Shown here one piece after another: positions 8,721 through 16,930 of a stretch of DNA of 64,000 nt. The stretch is taken from positions 3,165,770 through 3,229,769 of the forward strand of contig NZ_CM001775.1 in the NCBI RefSeq assembly GCF_000332235.1, given 5' to 3'. Source of the DNA: Geminocystis herdmanii PCC 6308 (GTDB lineage Bacteria; Cyanobacteriota; Cyanobacteriia; Cyanobacteriales; Cyanobacteriaceae). The notes beneath the pieces were generated by a model. It had not been told where the DNA came from and did no database searches. It was given only the letters and a program-made list of their open reading frames with translations. The stretch's first letter is position 1, and every line of letters starts with the position of its first letter. Both the position numbers and the translations under genes were made by a program.

Positions 8721-9542
8721 TTAAAACTTGAAAAAATCTTCATCAAAAATATTAAAAATCGGTATTCCCCAACTCGATTTAATCATTAACTCCCGTAAAG
8801 AATCCCTAGGGATAGTATCATCCTCATAAACATAAGGATCACCTAAAATAGCATAAGCCCTCATCGCATTAATACCCACCAACTCCCCATTTTCATTGAG
8901 AATCGCCCCCCCACTCATCCCATCAACAACAGGATTGCTATAACCTATCTGATACCCTTGTTTAAGGGGTTTATCTAAAATTAAGGTAACTTTTCCCGTT
9001 AATGCTTCAAACTTCGGTTTAATACGCTCTAAATCTTCTTGATTCTCATTGTCTTGTGATTGTCTCTGAGTAAAACCCACCGCCAAAACAAAATCATCTT
9101 TTTTCGGTAATTTCCCCTTTTCCGCAGTAAGATACTCCATATTAGGAGCAGAAAATTTAAGAATAGCTATATCTTTATCTCTAATTTTTTCTATATCCAC
9201 TATTTCAGCCTTATAAATATTACCGTCAAAAGTTTGTATTTGATAGGGTGATTCACCACCACGAATAACATGGGCATTAGTCACAATAAAATAATTTTTG
9301 TCTTGTCTAGCGACTAAAACTCCCGAAGCAAATCCCTCATCTAAATTGATTTTCACCGTGATAGCTTTAGCAATGGGAAATAAATCTGCCACAATATCCT
9401 TAATAATTTGTTGTTGCCTTATGGTGGAATTAATGATACTTAAACTTTGATGAGATATTTGTAAGCAGAATAAAGTGAAAATAAAGATGAAAAATAGTTT
9501 GAAATTTAAAAATTTCCCTAGCCAATTCATATAATTACCCAT
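8721..9542 (-). CDS. Secreted or membrane-anchored trypsin-like serine protease
   Basis: About 273 residues from the ATG at 9542 (ATG at 9530 is an alternative). The reading frame is open to 9767, but that extension overlaps dispersed repeat DNA and encodes proline-rich filler, so it is excluded. A hydrophobic segment (FKLFFIFIFTLFCLQI) gives a signal or anchor. The chymotrypsin-type triad is intact: His in VTNAHVIRGG, Asp in RDKDIAILKF, Ser in GMSGGAIL. There is no PDZ domain and no TPR. It lies on the same strand as a COP23-domain gene and a second trypsin-TPR gene, suggesting a shared extracytoplasmic role. Confidence 0.85.
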   Translation of the reverse strand: MGNYMNWLGKFLNFKLFFIFIFTLFCLQISHQSLSIINSTIRQQQIIKDIVADLFPIAKAITVKINLDEGFASGVLVARQDKNYFIVTNAHVIRGGESPYQIQTFDGNIYKAEIVDIEKIRDKDIAILKFSAPNMEYLTAEKGKLPKKDDFVLAVGFTQRQSQDNENQEDLERIKPKFEALTGKVTLILDKPLKQGYQIGYSNPVVDGMSGGAILNENGELVGINAMRAYAILGDPYVYEDDTIPRDSLRELMIKSSWGIPIFNIFDEDFFKF

Positions 9543-9957
9543 AGTAGGTTGGGTTGAGGACACGAAACCCAACAAAATCAGTTTTTTTTCTTGATAACAG
9601 ATTAAATTCCCTTGATTTAAAGCTATTTTCAGATAAATAAAAAAAATTATTATAAATGTAGGGTGGGCATTGTCCACCATGTTCGGATAAGCCCCCCTGC
9701 CCCCAAATTTGGGGGAGTAGATTTCTGGAAGTCCCCCAGAATTGGGGGATTCAGGGGGCAGATTCAAGAACTTTAGAGATTAACCGAACAGTATTGCGAC
9801 TTGTGCTATTAGCAATGAAATTCATTTTATTGTGAGATAACTGAGCGTTATCTCGACTACGATCGATAACCGTCGAAGTGTTCAATAAATGGAACTAATA
9901 AAATACAATTTTACCCGACTTTAAACTATCAAAAATGATTTAAGAATGAGATATTAG
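9543..9957. other. Intergenic region with a MITE-like element
   Basis: 415 bases without a gene. Contents: a GGTGGGCATTGTCCACC hairpin (about 9663-9679), a MITE-like element (about 9674-9796) and a small hairpin GATAAC...GTTATC near 9836-9853. The remainder is AT-rich, with no recognisable coding signal. Confidence 0.7.
9674..9796. mobile_element. MITE-like element, copy A
   Basis: The right end reads TTAACCGAACAGTATTG (9780-9796); the left end GTTCGGATAAGCCCCCC is a decayed inverted match. The interior contains CCCCCAAATTTGGGGG and a second GTCCCCC...GGGGG block. A cleaner copy with the same inverted ends lies at 53597-53715. No coding capacity. Confidence 0.7.
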
Positions 9958-10602
9958 TTATTCAAAAAACCAAACATTTTTTTCCTGATTTGTTTCTGAA
10001 TTATTCACCGTTGGGGAGGTAGATTCTTCATTTACAGAATTGTTGGTATTTTCCCCACTTTCAGACGTAACATCTTCTTCTACACCAAGATAAACATTAA
10101 GATCGATATACACCTTATCGTTAACATTGATGATATAGGAAGCATCACTTTCCGCCAAAGGATTACTCGAAATACTGTTGCGATCTAATAATCTGCTTAC
10201 TTTTTGTCGAGGGTTATCACTTTTTCTCAAGGTAAATAATTGCCAGACACAATTACCTCCCTCGGTTTTCGCCACGCAAATAATCGGATAACCATTTTTT
10301 ACTCCGTGAGTAATATAACGCAAATTGCCTTGTTGTGCATATTCCTGAAACTTAGTTGAGACGTGTTCACATCGTTTTTGTGGAGTCCATCCGTCACCAA
10401 AATAACCATCATTTTTTGACCAACGAATCATTGTTACCTGTTCGGTTCCCCTTCTCGCCACAGTGGCAGGTGTGCCTTGAACATTGGCACAAGCAAAGGT
10501 ATGGGAACTTGGACGAGCATTACTGCTAGGCATATTAAGTGTTAAAGTTCCTAGTGTAATGCTAATCCCACTGACAAGAGTTGTAATTAATTTCTTATTC
10601 AC
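9958..10602 (-). CDS. Secreted COP23-domain protein
   Basis: 214 residues. Signal peptide at residues 1-29 (cleavage near SNA-RP). Residues 34-150 match the COP23 pattern: FACANVQGTPATVAR, VTMIRW, GWTPQKRCEHVSTKFQEY, RYITHGVKNGYPIICVA, CVWQLFTLR; four cysteines at matching positions probably form disulfides. COP23 was described as a circadian-oscillating, membrane-associated protein of a unicellular cyanobacterium; the molecular function is unknown. The C-terminal 50 residues are acidic and low in complexity. Its location between two trypsin-like protease genes, all on the minus strand, suggests a functional link. Confidence 0.85.
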   Translation of the reverse strand: MNKKLITTLVSGISITLGTLTLNMPSSNARPSSHTFACANVQGTPATVARRGTEQVTMIRWSKNDGYFGDGWTPQKRCEHVSTKFQEYAQQGNLRYITHGVKNGYPIICVAKTEGGNCVWQLFTLRKSDNPRQKVSRLLDRNSISSNPLAESDASYIINVNDKVYIDLNVYLGVEEDVTSESGENTNNSVNEESTSPTVNNSETNQEKNVWFFE

Positions 10603-10847
10603 GGCAATACTCTCCCGTTCATGAGTTTTTCTAATTATATTGTATCACCTAAATATTTATTCTTGTTTCTTTTACTCTACCCGGTGTAAATTTACCTGAC
10701 AATAATAACCTCATTAAATATTAAATTAAAAAATCGATGAAAATAATAATTAATAATTGTTTATTAATGCAATATTATTATAATTATTATATTAAATATA
10801 TTAACACAGCTACAAAAATATTCCAACGGTTTTGATTAAGAGCTTTT

Positions 10848-12497
10848 TTAACGATTTTTCTCCAGTGTTTGTATTAGTTTCCCGACCTTTTCTGCATTTT
10901 CTCTATCTCCTTGTTGAAGGAATAAACTTTGAGCTTTTTGATAATCAGTGATAGCTCTTTTATATTGTCGTAATATCAGATAGCCTGTCGCTCTACCGGC
11001 GTACGCTTCAGCATAGTTAGGATTAATTTTCAAGGCTTGGTTAAAATCACTAATAGCTTTCTCACCCCTCTGTAAATTAGTGTAAGCAATACCTCGATTG
11101 AGATAGGCTTTGGCATAGTTAGGATTAAATTTTAAGGCTTGGTTATAATCATTAATGGATTTTTCATATTGCTGTAGTCTAGCGTAATTCCTGCCTCGAT
11201 TGTTGTAGGCTTCGGCATAGTTAGGATTAATTTTCAAGGCTTCGTTTAAATCACTAAGAGCTTTTTCATATTGCTTTAAGTAAAAGTAAGAAATACCTCG
11301 ATTGTTGTAGGCTTCGGCATAGTTAGGATTAATTTTCAAGGCTTCGTTTAAATCACTAAGAGCTTTTTCATATTGCTTTAAGTAAAGGTAAGAAGTACCT
11401 CGATTGTAATAGGCATAAGCAAAGTTAGGATTAATTTTCAAGGCTTCGTTTAAATCACTAATAGCTTTAGTATATTGCTGTTGGTTAGCGTAAATAATCC
11501 CTCGACTCAAATAGGCATGAGCAAAGGTAGGATTAATTTTCAAGGCTTGGTTTAAATCACTAATAGCATTGTCGTATTTATTTATTGTACCATAAGTAGA
11601 GCCTCGATAGAAATAGCTTTCGGCAAAGTTAGGATTAATTTTTAAGGCTTGATTATATTCATCAATAGCTTTTTCATACTCCCCTTGCTCATAATAATCT
11701 TTAGCTCTATTTAGATATTCATCTACGTTTAAACTCTTAGCAACTTCACTCTCATTCAATGAATTATTGGCATTGCTTAAATTAGTATTAACCGCAACCT
11801 GATTATTATTTGCCCATGCTAGATAATTATTAATGGGAATACCTAACTTATAGCCATCGGTTAAAGGACGAATTTCAATGCTACCATCAGTATTTTTTAT
11901 TTCTGTACCTTCACTCAATCCATGAATACCCACCAATTTTCCTTGAGTATTTAAGATTGGTCCTCCACTCATACCCGGACGAGTTTGATTGGTATAAACT
12001 AAGGTATAACCATCTTTGCCTTGGGGATTTATCCCTGAAATATATCCTTCTGTAAACTGATAAATTCTACTGTCAATACCCGGACGAGGGGCGGGATAAC
12101 CCGTTATATAAATATTAGTGCTTTCTTTTAACTGCTCATTGGCTATTTCTACTACCCCATAATTATCACTACTGGTAAATTGAAATAAGGCAAGATCTAA
12201 TTTATTTATTTGTTTAATACTATTACCATTAACTTCATGGGATTTACCATCAAAAGTGGTTACTTGTTGTTTGCCCTGATGTCCCACAACGTGCATATTA
12301 GTTAAGACGGTATAAGTATTTCCTTCTCGATTGATAATTGTTCCTGTACCATATTCTCTACCATCAATTCTGACAGTAATTGATTTTGCAATGATATTAA
12401 TGTCTTGACGAGTTTGAGCAAAAACCATTTGCGGTTGAACTACTGTCAATGTTGCGACACCAATAACGAAAGGAGAGATAAAGTTATTCAAATTCAT
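10848..12497 (-). CDS. Secreted trypsin-like protease with eight TPR repeats
   Basis: 549 residues. Signal peptide (cleavage near VFA-QT, residue 27). Protease domain at residues 30-235: His in VLTNMHVVG (Met where Ala is usual), Asp in NKLDLALFQF, Ser in RPGMSGGPIL. Residues 258-540 contain eight tandem 34-residue TPR units, most ending ALKINPN, which should form a protein-binding superhelix. Two repeats are identical over 91 bases at DNA level (offset 102), showing recent unit duplication. Probably extracytoplasmic. It lies upstream of the COP23 gene on the same strand, separated by 245 AT-rich bases in which I see nothing distinct. Confidence 0.9.
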   Translation of the reverse strand: MNLNNFISPFVIGVATLTVVQPQMVFAQTRQDINIIAKSITVRIDGREYGTGTIINREGNTYTVLTNMHVVGHQGKQQVTTFDGKSHEVNGNSIKQINKLDLALFQFTSSDNYGVVEIANEQLKESTNIYITGYPAPRPGIDSRIYQFTEGYISGINPQGKDGYTLVYTNQTRPGMSGGPILNTQGKLVGIHGLSEGTEIKNTDGSIEIRPLTDGYKLGIPINNYLAWANNNQVAVNTNLSNANNSLNESEVAKSLNVDEYLNRAKDYYEQGEYEKAIDEYNQALKINPNFAESYFYRGSTYGTINKYDNAISDLNQALKINPTFAHAYLSRGIIYANQQQYTKAISDLNEALKINPNFAYAYYNRGTSYLYLKQYEKALSDLNEALKINPNYAEAYNNRGISYFYLKQYEKALSDLNEALKINPNYAEAYNNRGRNYARLQQYEKSINDYNQALKFNPNYAKAYLNRGIAYTNLQRGEKAISDFNQALKINPNYAEAYAGRATGYLILRQYKRAITDYQKAQSLFLQQGDRENAEKVGKLIQTLEKNR

Positions 12498-12636
12498 TTT
12501 TTTATCTAATCAAACCTATGGATATATTTTAATTGTATAACTTATTCGTAGGGGTTACACATTTTTCAACCGCTCCTAAAAAGTTGGACAAACTTGGACA
12601 TCATGAAAAAATGACCCCAAATCTACCATTTTTGCG
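12498..12636. other. Intergenic region
   Basis: AT-rich DNA between the protease gene and the IS607-type element. It has a short direct repetition (GTTGGACAAACTTGGACA, about 12583-12600) but no coding signal that I can see. Confidence 0.4.
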
Positions 12637-12653
12637 TTAACCGAACAGAATTG
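12637..12653. repeat. Solitary MITE end
   Basis: TTAACCGAACAGAATTG nearly matches the inverted ends of the MITE copies at 9674-9796 and 53597-53715. No partner end is visible nearby. It lies close to the likely right boundary of the IS607-type element. Confidence 0.5.
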
Positions 12654-12861
12654 TTAACGACTCGTGACAAGGAATCTCGCCTTGTAATAAAAGTGTCTTG
12701 CGACTTGCCATTAAACCTGTCACTATGTAACTCATCTAATAGCTTGACCTCTACTTCTCTGTTAGAGACACTATTGAAGAAGCTATGTCGTTTTACACCC
12801 TTTAGCTTCTTCGACAGGGCATTCCAAAAACTCCAGACGTGCCGACTAGAATCAACTTGAA
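12654..12861 (-). ncRNA. Candidate TnpB-associated guide RNA region of the IS607-type element
   Basis: About 200 bases directly downstream of the tnpB stop, on the tnpB strand. Three hairpins are visible: GAAGAAGCTA/TAGCTTCTTC (12776-12785 with 12803-12812), TCTCT-gtt-AGAGA (12756-12768) and ACAAGG/CCTTGT (12667-12685). TnpB nucleases of IS200/IS605 and IS607 elements use a structured RNA from the 3' end of tnpB and the element right end. Placement and structure fit this, but expression and exact ends are unknown, and the TnpB gene here is broken. Confidence 0.45.
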
Positions 12862-14178
12862 CTAATCGGGCGTAACTGGTTGGAATACCCTCTTTTTTCT
12901 TAATGCCCGTCTTGCTAATACTAACCCTGCTGCTGTATCGCTCGACAAACCATAAAGTCTCATAAATTTTGTCAATCCCATTAAACTTGAAAAGGCAGGA
13001 TTAACTTTTATTACTTCAATTCCATGTTTAAAAGCACAACTATTTAACATATCTAAAAAACAACTATAAGCAAAGTTTGATAACATTCGAGAATATTTAA
13101 CTCCCTCTTCCTTCATTGTTGCTTTTTTTCGCTCAAAATCTAAATTTTCCACACTAATTGGACACTCATATTGATAGGCTAATTTGACTAATTTTTTCAC
13201 AGCATCGCCGATAATTGCTTTTGTTTGATTAGTATTTTTATCTCGAACATTGATTTTAATTTGTCCTTTTGCTTTTAAATTTCCATCATGATCAACATAA
13301 CTCCAACCTATTATATTAGGGTTTAAGTCTATTCCTAACATTCCATTTTTATTACAAGAGATAGTGGGAGTTTCTGGCAAATCAAAACTACAAAATACAT
13401 ACCATTTTTCATCTTTTTAACAAATCTAAAAGTTAATGCTTGTTGATTATTTAGAGCATAATTTACATCACTTTGTCCATAACTAAATTTGACATTTTCG
13501 ATTAGATAATACTTCCCAAAAATGGACTCATAACAAGATGGTACTCTTATTTTTAAAGTACCATTAGCTAATAATTGACAATTTTGATTACCATTCTTTT
13601 CATCTTTTGAACCCACTAAAGTAAATTGTGAACTACGACATTTTTGCCAGTCTTTTAACCATTCTTGGTGACTAGAATAACCATTCTCCTTTAAATTAAA
13701 TTGAGCATACCATAGTTTTTTACCCCCGAATATCATAGATGGTTTTTCTTTTTTAAAGTAACTAATCTATCTTTCAATATTGCTAATTTTCTTTGTTTTT
13801 GATGAATGGTAAATCTTAGTTTACTTCTGATTGATTTTTGATTTCTACCACAAGATAATGGTAATTTAGCTAATTTTTTCTTTTCACTGTCAATGATTTT
13901 TTGTAAACCTTTAATCTTTAATTCTGTTTGTTTTATTTGGCTTTTATAACACTCTTTTCGACTAGCTATTTTACCTTTTAAGATTATATGAATAGAGTTA
14001 AATTGACGTGCATTTATCCCATACTTTATTTGATAACTCTTCTTTAAATCATTGAGTTTTTTCCTTTTTCTAAATCTTTGCATAAATCTCTTTCAATTTT
14101 GCCAAAAAAACCTCCTATTAAATCGCAAAATTCTGCGACTTCTTGACTGATTAAGGTTTGATAAGTTATTTTACTCAA
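12862..14178 (-). pseudogene. tnpB: IS607-type TnpB, broken by three frameshifts
   Basis: One ancestral RNA-guided nuclease gene in four pieces. A TTG at 14176-14178, overlapping the transposase stop, opens a frame reading SKITYQTLISQEVAEF to about 14050. The frame then changes to NDLKKSYQIKYGINARQF until 13733, then to IFGGKKLWYAQFNLKENGY until about 13385, then to MLGIDLNPNIIGWSY with the RuvC-like Asp, ENLDF and the closing YGLSSDTAAGLVLARRAL. Each junction falls in an A or T run and is repaired by adding one base: about 14056 (A run), about 13745 (A run) and about 13385 (T run). All pieces together make about 440 residues, full length for this TnpB branch. Confidence 0.8.
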
Positions 14179-14779
14179 GATTTTTTGCTACCTCTTTTAA
14201 TTGTTCTACGATTTGTTTGTTTTTATGACTTCTACTACCATATAATCTTGCTGAGAATACTGTAATTATTTCTAGTACATCTTTGGCTAAATCTTCCTCA
14301 AAACTAGAATCTTCACTTCTGTTAATAATTATAACTTCTGTGCCAAATATTTCACATAAAGAAAAGATTAAATCAGAACCAAATCGTAATAATCTATCTT
14401 TATGAGTAATAATTAATCGGTCAACTTGATAAGAACAAATTAATTTAATTAACCTAATTAATCCTTTCTTTTTATAGTTCATACCTGAGCCTAAATCTTG
14501 GATTATTTCAAAATCCCAACCATGACTAGAAGAATAAGATTCTAATACTATTATTTGACGATTTAAGTCATCTTTTTGGTCATAACTAGAAACTCTGGCA
14601 TAACCAATTGTTAAGGAATTATCCGATTTATTTTTGAGTAAAGTAGAAATATCATATCGTCTATGTCCACCTTCTGTACGAGTAGAGGTTATTTTCCCCT
14701 CTTTTTCCCACCTACGCAAAGTCTTTGTGGATACTCCCAATAAATCAGATGCCGATTTTATCGATAAAAAATTGGACAT
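14171..14779 (-). CDS. tnpA: IS607-family serine transposase (TnpA)
   Basis: 202 residues, apparently intact. Residues 1-50 are a MerR-type winged-helix DNA-binding domain (SIKSASDLLGVSTKTLRRWE, then TEGGHRRYD). Residues 57-200 are the serine-recombinase catalytic domain, with nucleophile S64 in GYARVSSYDQ and arginines in ITHKDRLLRFG. This compact order (DNA-binding domain first) is specific to IS607 elements, which move without target-site preference or inverted ends. It overlaps the downstream tnpB start by eight bases, the usual coupling. The intact transposase could still move this copy although its TnpB is dead. Confidence 0.92.
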   Translation of the reverse strand: MSNFLSIKSASDLLGVSTKTLRRWEKEGKITSTRTEGGHRRYDISTLLKNKSDNSLTIGYARVSSYDQKDDLNRQIIVLESYSSSHGWDFEIIQDLGSGMNYKKKGLIRLIKLICSYQVDRLIITHKDRLLRFGSDLIFSLCEIFGTEVIIINRSEDSSFEEDLAKDVLEIITVFSARLYGSRSHKNKQIVEQLKEVAKNLE

Positions 14780-14904
14780 TAAGCCTAAAAATCAATTATT
14801 ATTTCCAAGTTTATCTAATATTGTCTAATTTTTCAAGGGCTGTTCAATAACCCTTTTAACATCGAGGATGCTTTGTAATGGTAAACACTGACAAAATCAA
14901 CAAT
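14780..14904. other. Probable left end of the IS607-type element
   Basis: Between tnpA and the next gene. Near-repeats TATCTAATATTGTCTAATTT (about 14812-14831) may be transposase-binding sites, followed by a hairpin AAGGG...CCCTT (14835-14855). The exact border cannot be fixed because IS607 elements lack inverted ends. Confidence 0.35.
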
Positions 14905-16509
14905 TTATAAATCACAAGCCTGAAGACGGGTAAAAAGTAATCCTACATCATCATGCCAAACATCATCATAACCGTTAATTAAGGGGGCAGGTAAATGCCC
15001 TTTCGGTACATCTTCAGTAAAACTTAAATCATAATTATTCCATCCTATTTGTTGGATAAATTGACTATATTTTTCGGCTTTGTATTCACCAATATTATTA
15101 CCAGTGGATAAATAAATGTCTTTTTGAGTGGTAAAACCGAATTTTTGTTGTGAATGTTTTAGCCAAAGTTCGTTAATAGTTTTTAAGTCTTCACAGGGGA
15201 AATTATTAATTGATGTCGTGGTAAAATTAGCCTCATTTTCTCTACCGACTAAACTTAACATGATCTTGTTAGTTTCTAAATCAGCTTCTTGCCAATTACC
15301 GTTTTTTAATTGTGTTTCTAACTTTTGATATTTAGGTGAAATGATTGGTGATAATGGCTCATTTTCTGATGTGGAATTATCCTGTTTTGTACTTTCATCT
15401 ACCTTTGTGGAAGAAAAAATATCTGATTTATTCATCAGAAAAAAGCTACCGATGAGACTAAGCACGATCGAGATTATGATGATTAATTGTTGATAATTAA
15501 AATTATTTTGATCTATGGGTTTTTGATCCTCATAAGTTGTTCTTTTTGGAGCGACAACCTTAGTTTTACTATCTGATTCATTGGTATTAATTATTTTTGT
15601 TGGCTCGATCGAACCTTGATTAAGATTATGTTTAGGGGGAGTATTAATAGTTTTGCTTAAAGTAAAACGAAATTTTTTTTGTGAATTATTCAGTTGTAAA
15701 AGTGCGTTAAGAGTTTCCTGTGCATTTTGATAGCGATTAAGATGATATTCTGCTACCATTTTACTTAATATATTTTGAAAATTAAGACTTAAATTAAGCC
15801 CTAAATCTTGATTTAATTGGTGAATATTAGGAGGTTTTGGTAAATTAAAAGCATATAACCCCGTTAACGCTTCAATCGCAATGATTCCTAACGCATAAAT
15901 ATCACTAGCAAAAACAGGTTTACCGTTAGCTTGTTCATCGGGCATAAAGCCTTCTGTACCAATAATTACAGTGCCCAGAGTTTGAGTTGAGGGGATTTTT
16001 TCTTGAATAATTTGTTTTACTGCACCAAAATCAATTATAACTATTTTATTGTCGCTTTTTCTCCGCATCAAATTAGCAGGTTTTAAGTCTCTATGAACAA
16101 TATTATTTTGATGAATAATAACTAATACTTCTAATATTTCTTTTAAGAGATTAATTACTGCTAATTCTGACCATTTTTGTTGGTAAATTATTTCTTTGGT
16201 TAAATCATGTCCTTCAATAAATTCTTGTACTAAAAAAAAATTATTATTGATATAAAAATGGGCAAATAATTCGGGGATTTGAGAATGTTTCCCTAGTTTG
16301 TGTAAAGTAATAGCTTCGGTTTCAAACAGTCTAATGGCTACTTCAATAGTTCTCGGATCATAGTCTGCTTTTAATTCTTTGACAACACATAGGGGAGAAG
16401 TCGGTAAATCAGTATCTCTAGCTAAATAGGTATGTCCAAAAGAGCCTTCTCCTATCTCTTTGATAATTTCGTAACGTTGTTTAAGTTTGATGCCGATCGT
16501 AATATTCAT
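14905..16509 (-). CDS. Ser/Thr protein kinase with C-terminal GUN4 domain
   Basis: 534 residues. Kinase domain at 1-275: glycine loop IGEGSFGHTYLA, Lys in CVVKELK, HRDLKPANL (about 138-146), DFGAVKQ, and the shortened activation loop GTEGFMPDEQ typical of cyanobacterial kinases of this type. A single transmembrane segment (LIIIISIVLSLIGSFFLM) lies near residue 345-362. Residues 388-534 match GUN4: YQKLETQLKNGNWQEADLET, CEDLKTINELWLKHSQQKFGF, IQQIGW and the closing LPAPLINGYDDVW...LLFTRLQACDL. GUN4 proper binds porphyrins and activates Mg-chelatase, so this kinase may sense tetrapyrroles with the opposite side of the membrane; that is inference. Confidence 0.88.
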   Translation of the reverse strand: MNITIGIKLKQRYEIIKEIGEGSFGHTYLARDTDLPTSPLCVVKELKADYDPRTIEVAIRLFETEAITLHKLGKHSQIPELFAHFYINNNFFLVQEFIEGHDLTKEIIYQQKWSELAVINLLKEILEVLVIIHQNNIVHRDLKPANLMRRKSDNKIVIIDFGAVKQIIQEKIPSTQTLGTVIIGTEGFMPDEQANGKPVFASDIYALGIIAIEALTGLYAFNLPKPPNIHQLNQDLGLNLSLNFQNILSKMVAEYHLNRYQNAQETLNALLQLNNSQKKFRFTLSKTINTPPKHNLNQGSIEPTKIINTNESDSKTKVVAPKRTTYEDQKPIDQNNFNYQQLIIIISIVLSLIGSFFLMNKSDIFSSTKVDESTKQDNSTSENEPLSPIISPKYQKLETQLKNGNWQEADLETNKIMLSLVGRENEANFTTTSINNFPCEDLKTINELWLKHSQQKFGFTTQKDIYLSTGNNIGEYKAEKYSQFIQQIGWNNYDLSFTEDVPKGHLPAPLINGYDDVWHDDVGLLFTRLQACDL

Positions 16510-16580
16510 ACAGCTAAACTACCTAAATATTCTAAAAATCTAATTCTATTAAACTCGATTAAACTCGATCGAGAAAAGTC

Positions 16581-16620
16581 CTTTACACAAACAATAGGTA
16601 ACAAAATAATAATAGAATAA
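16581..16620. repeat. About 40-bp sequence shared with 8673-8712
   Basis: Contains AACAAAATAATAATAGAATA and matches the region upstream of the amino-acid binding protein gene. Here it lies 33 bases before the petL start, so it overlaps the likely petL leader. Confidence 0.55.
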
Positions 16621-16652
16621 ATAAGTTGTTTAATTCATCAGGAGTATTGATA

Positions 16653-16748
16653 ATGTCTGGATTAGTAGCCTATGTTGGTTTTATCGGTGTCTTTTCCGTA
16701 GTTGCCATCACTTTATATTATGGTTTACGCGCCATTAAATTTATCTAA
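16653..16748 (+). CDS. petL: Cytochrome b6f complex subunit PetL
   Basis: A 31-residue single-span membrane protein, MSGLVAYVGFIGVFSVVA followed by LYYGLRAIKFI. Length, one helix and the ending (R/K)xIKxI fit PetL, the small peripheral subunit that stabilises the cytochrome b6f complex in thylakoid membranes. A good ribosome binding site (AGGAG, 8 bases before the ATG) supports translation. It is transcribed away from the GUN4-kinase gene. Other tiny b6f or photosystem subunits have different conserved positions, so PetL is the best match, though short proteins are hard to assign with certainty. Confidence 0.72.
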   Translation: MSGLVAYVGFIGVFSVVAITLYYGLRAIKFI

Positions 16749-16930
16749 ATAAGTAGTGTTGAAAAAGTCTTTTGATGATGGTAGGTGTTAGGTTTTAGGT
16801 GTTAGGTTTTAGGTTAAATCATCAAAAATAAAGATTTTAAGTATTTCTATTGAAGTCAAAAAGCAATCGCTTACATCATTCAAAACAATATTGTCATCTT
16901 AAACAAATTCATTAAAAGGAAGAAAGATTT
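16749..16930. repeat. Repeat-derived spacer with MITE end and heptamers
   Basis: At 16757-16782 TGTTGAAAAAGTCTTTTGAT leads into a GTTAGG/TTTTAGG tandem stretch (about 16783-16816). The same combination occurs at one end of the element that splits the gene near 60.6 kb. AAAAGGA at 16914-16920 may be the ribosome binding site for the next gene. Confidence 0.55.

Noticed and set aside
9543-9767. N-terminal extension of the serine protease
   Set aside because: The extension overlaps a MITE-like repeat and encodes non-conserved residues; a signal peptide starts properly at the ATG at 9542 or 9530.
12651-12860. 69-residue plus-strand frame downstream of the IS607 tnpB
   Set aside because: It lies antisense to the structured tail of the element and shows no protein-like pattern or ribosome site.
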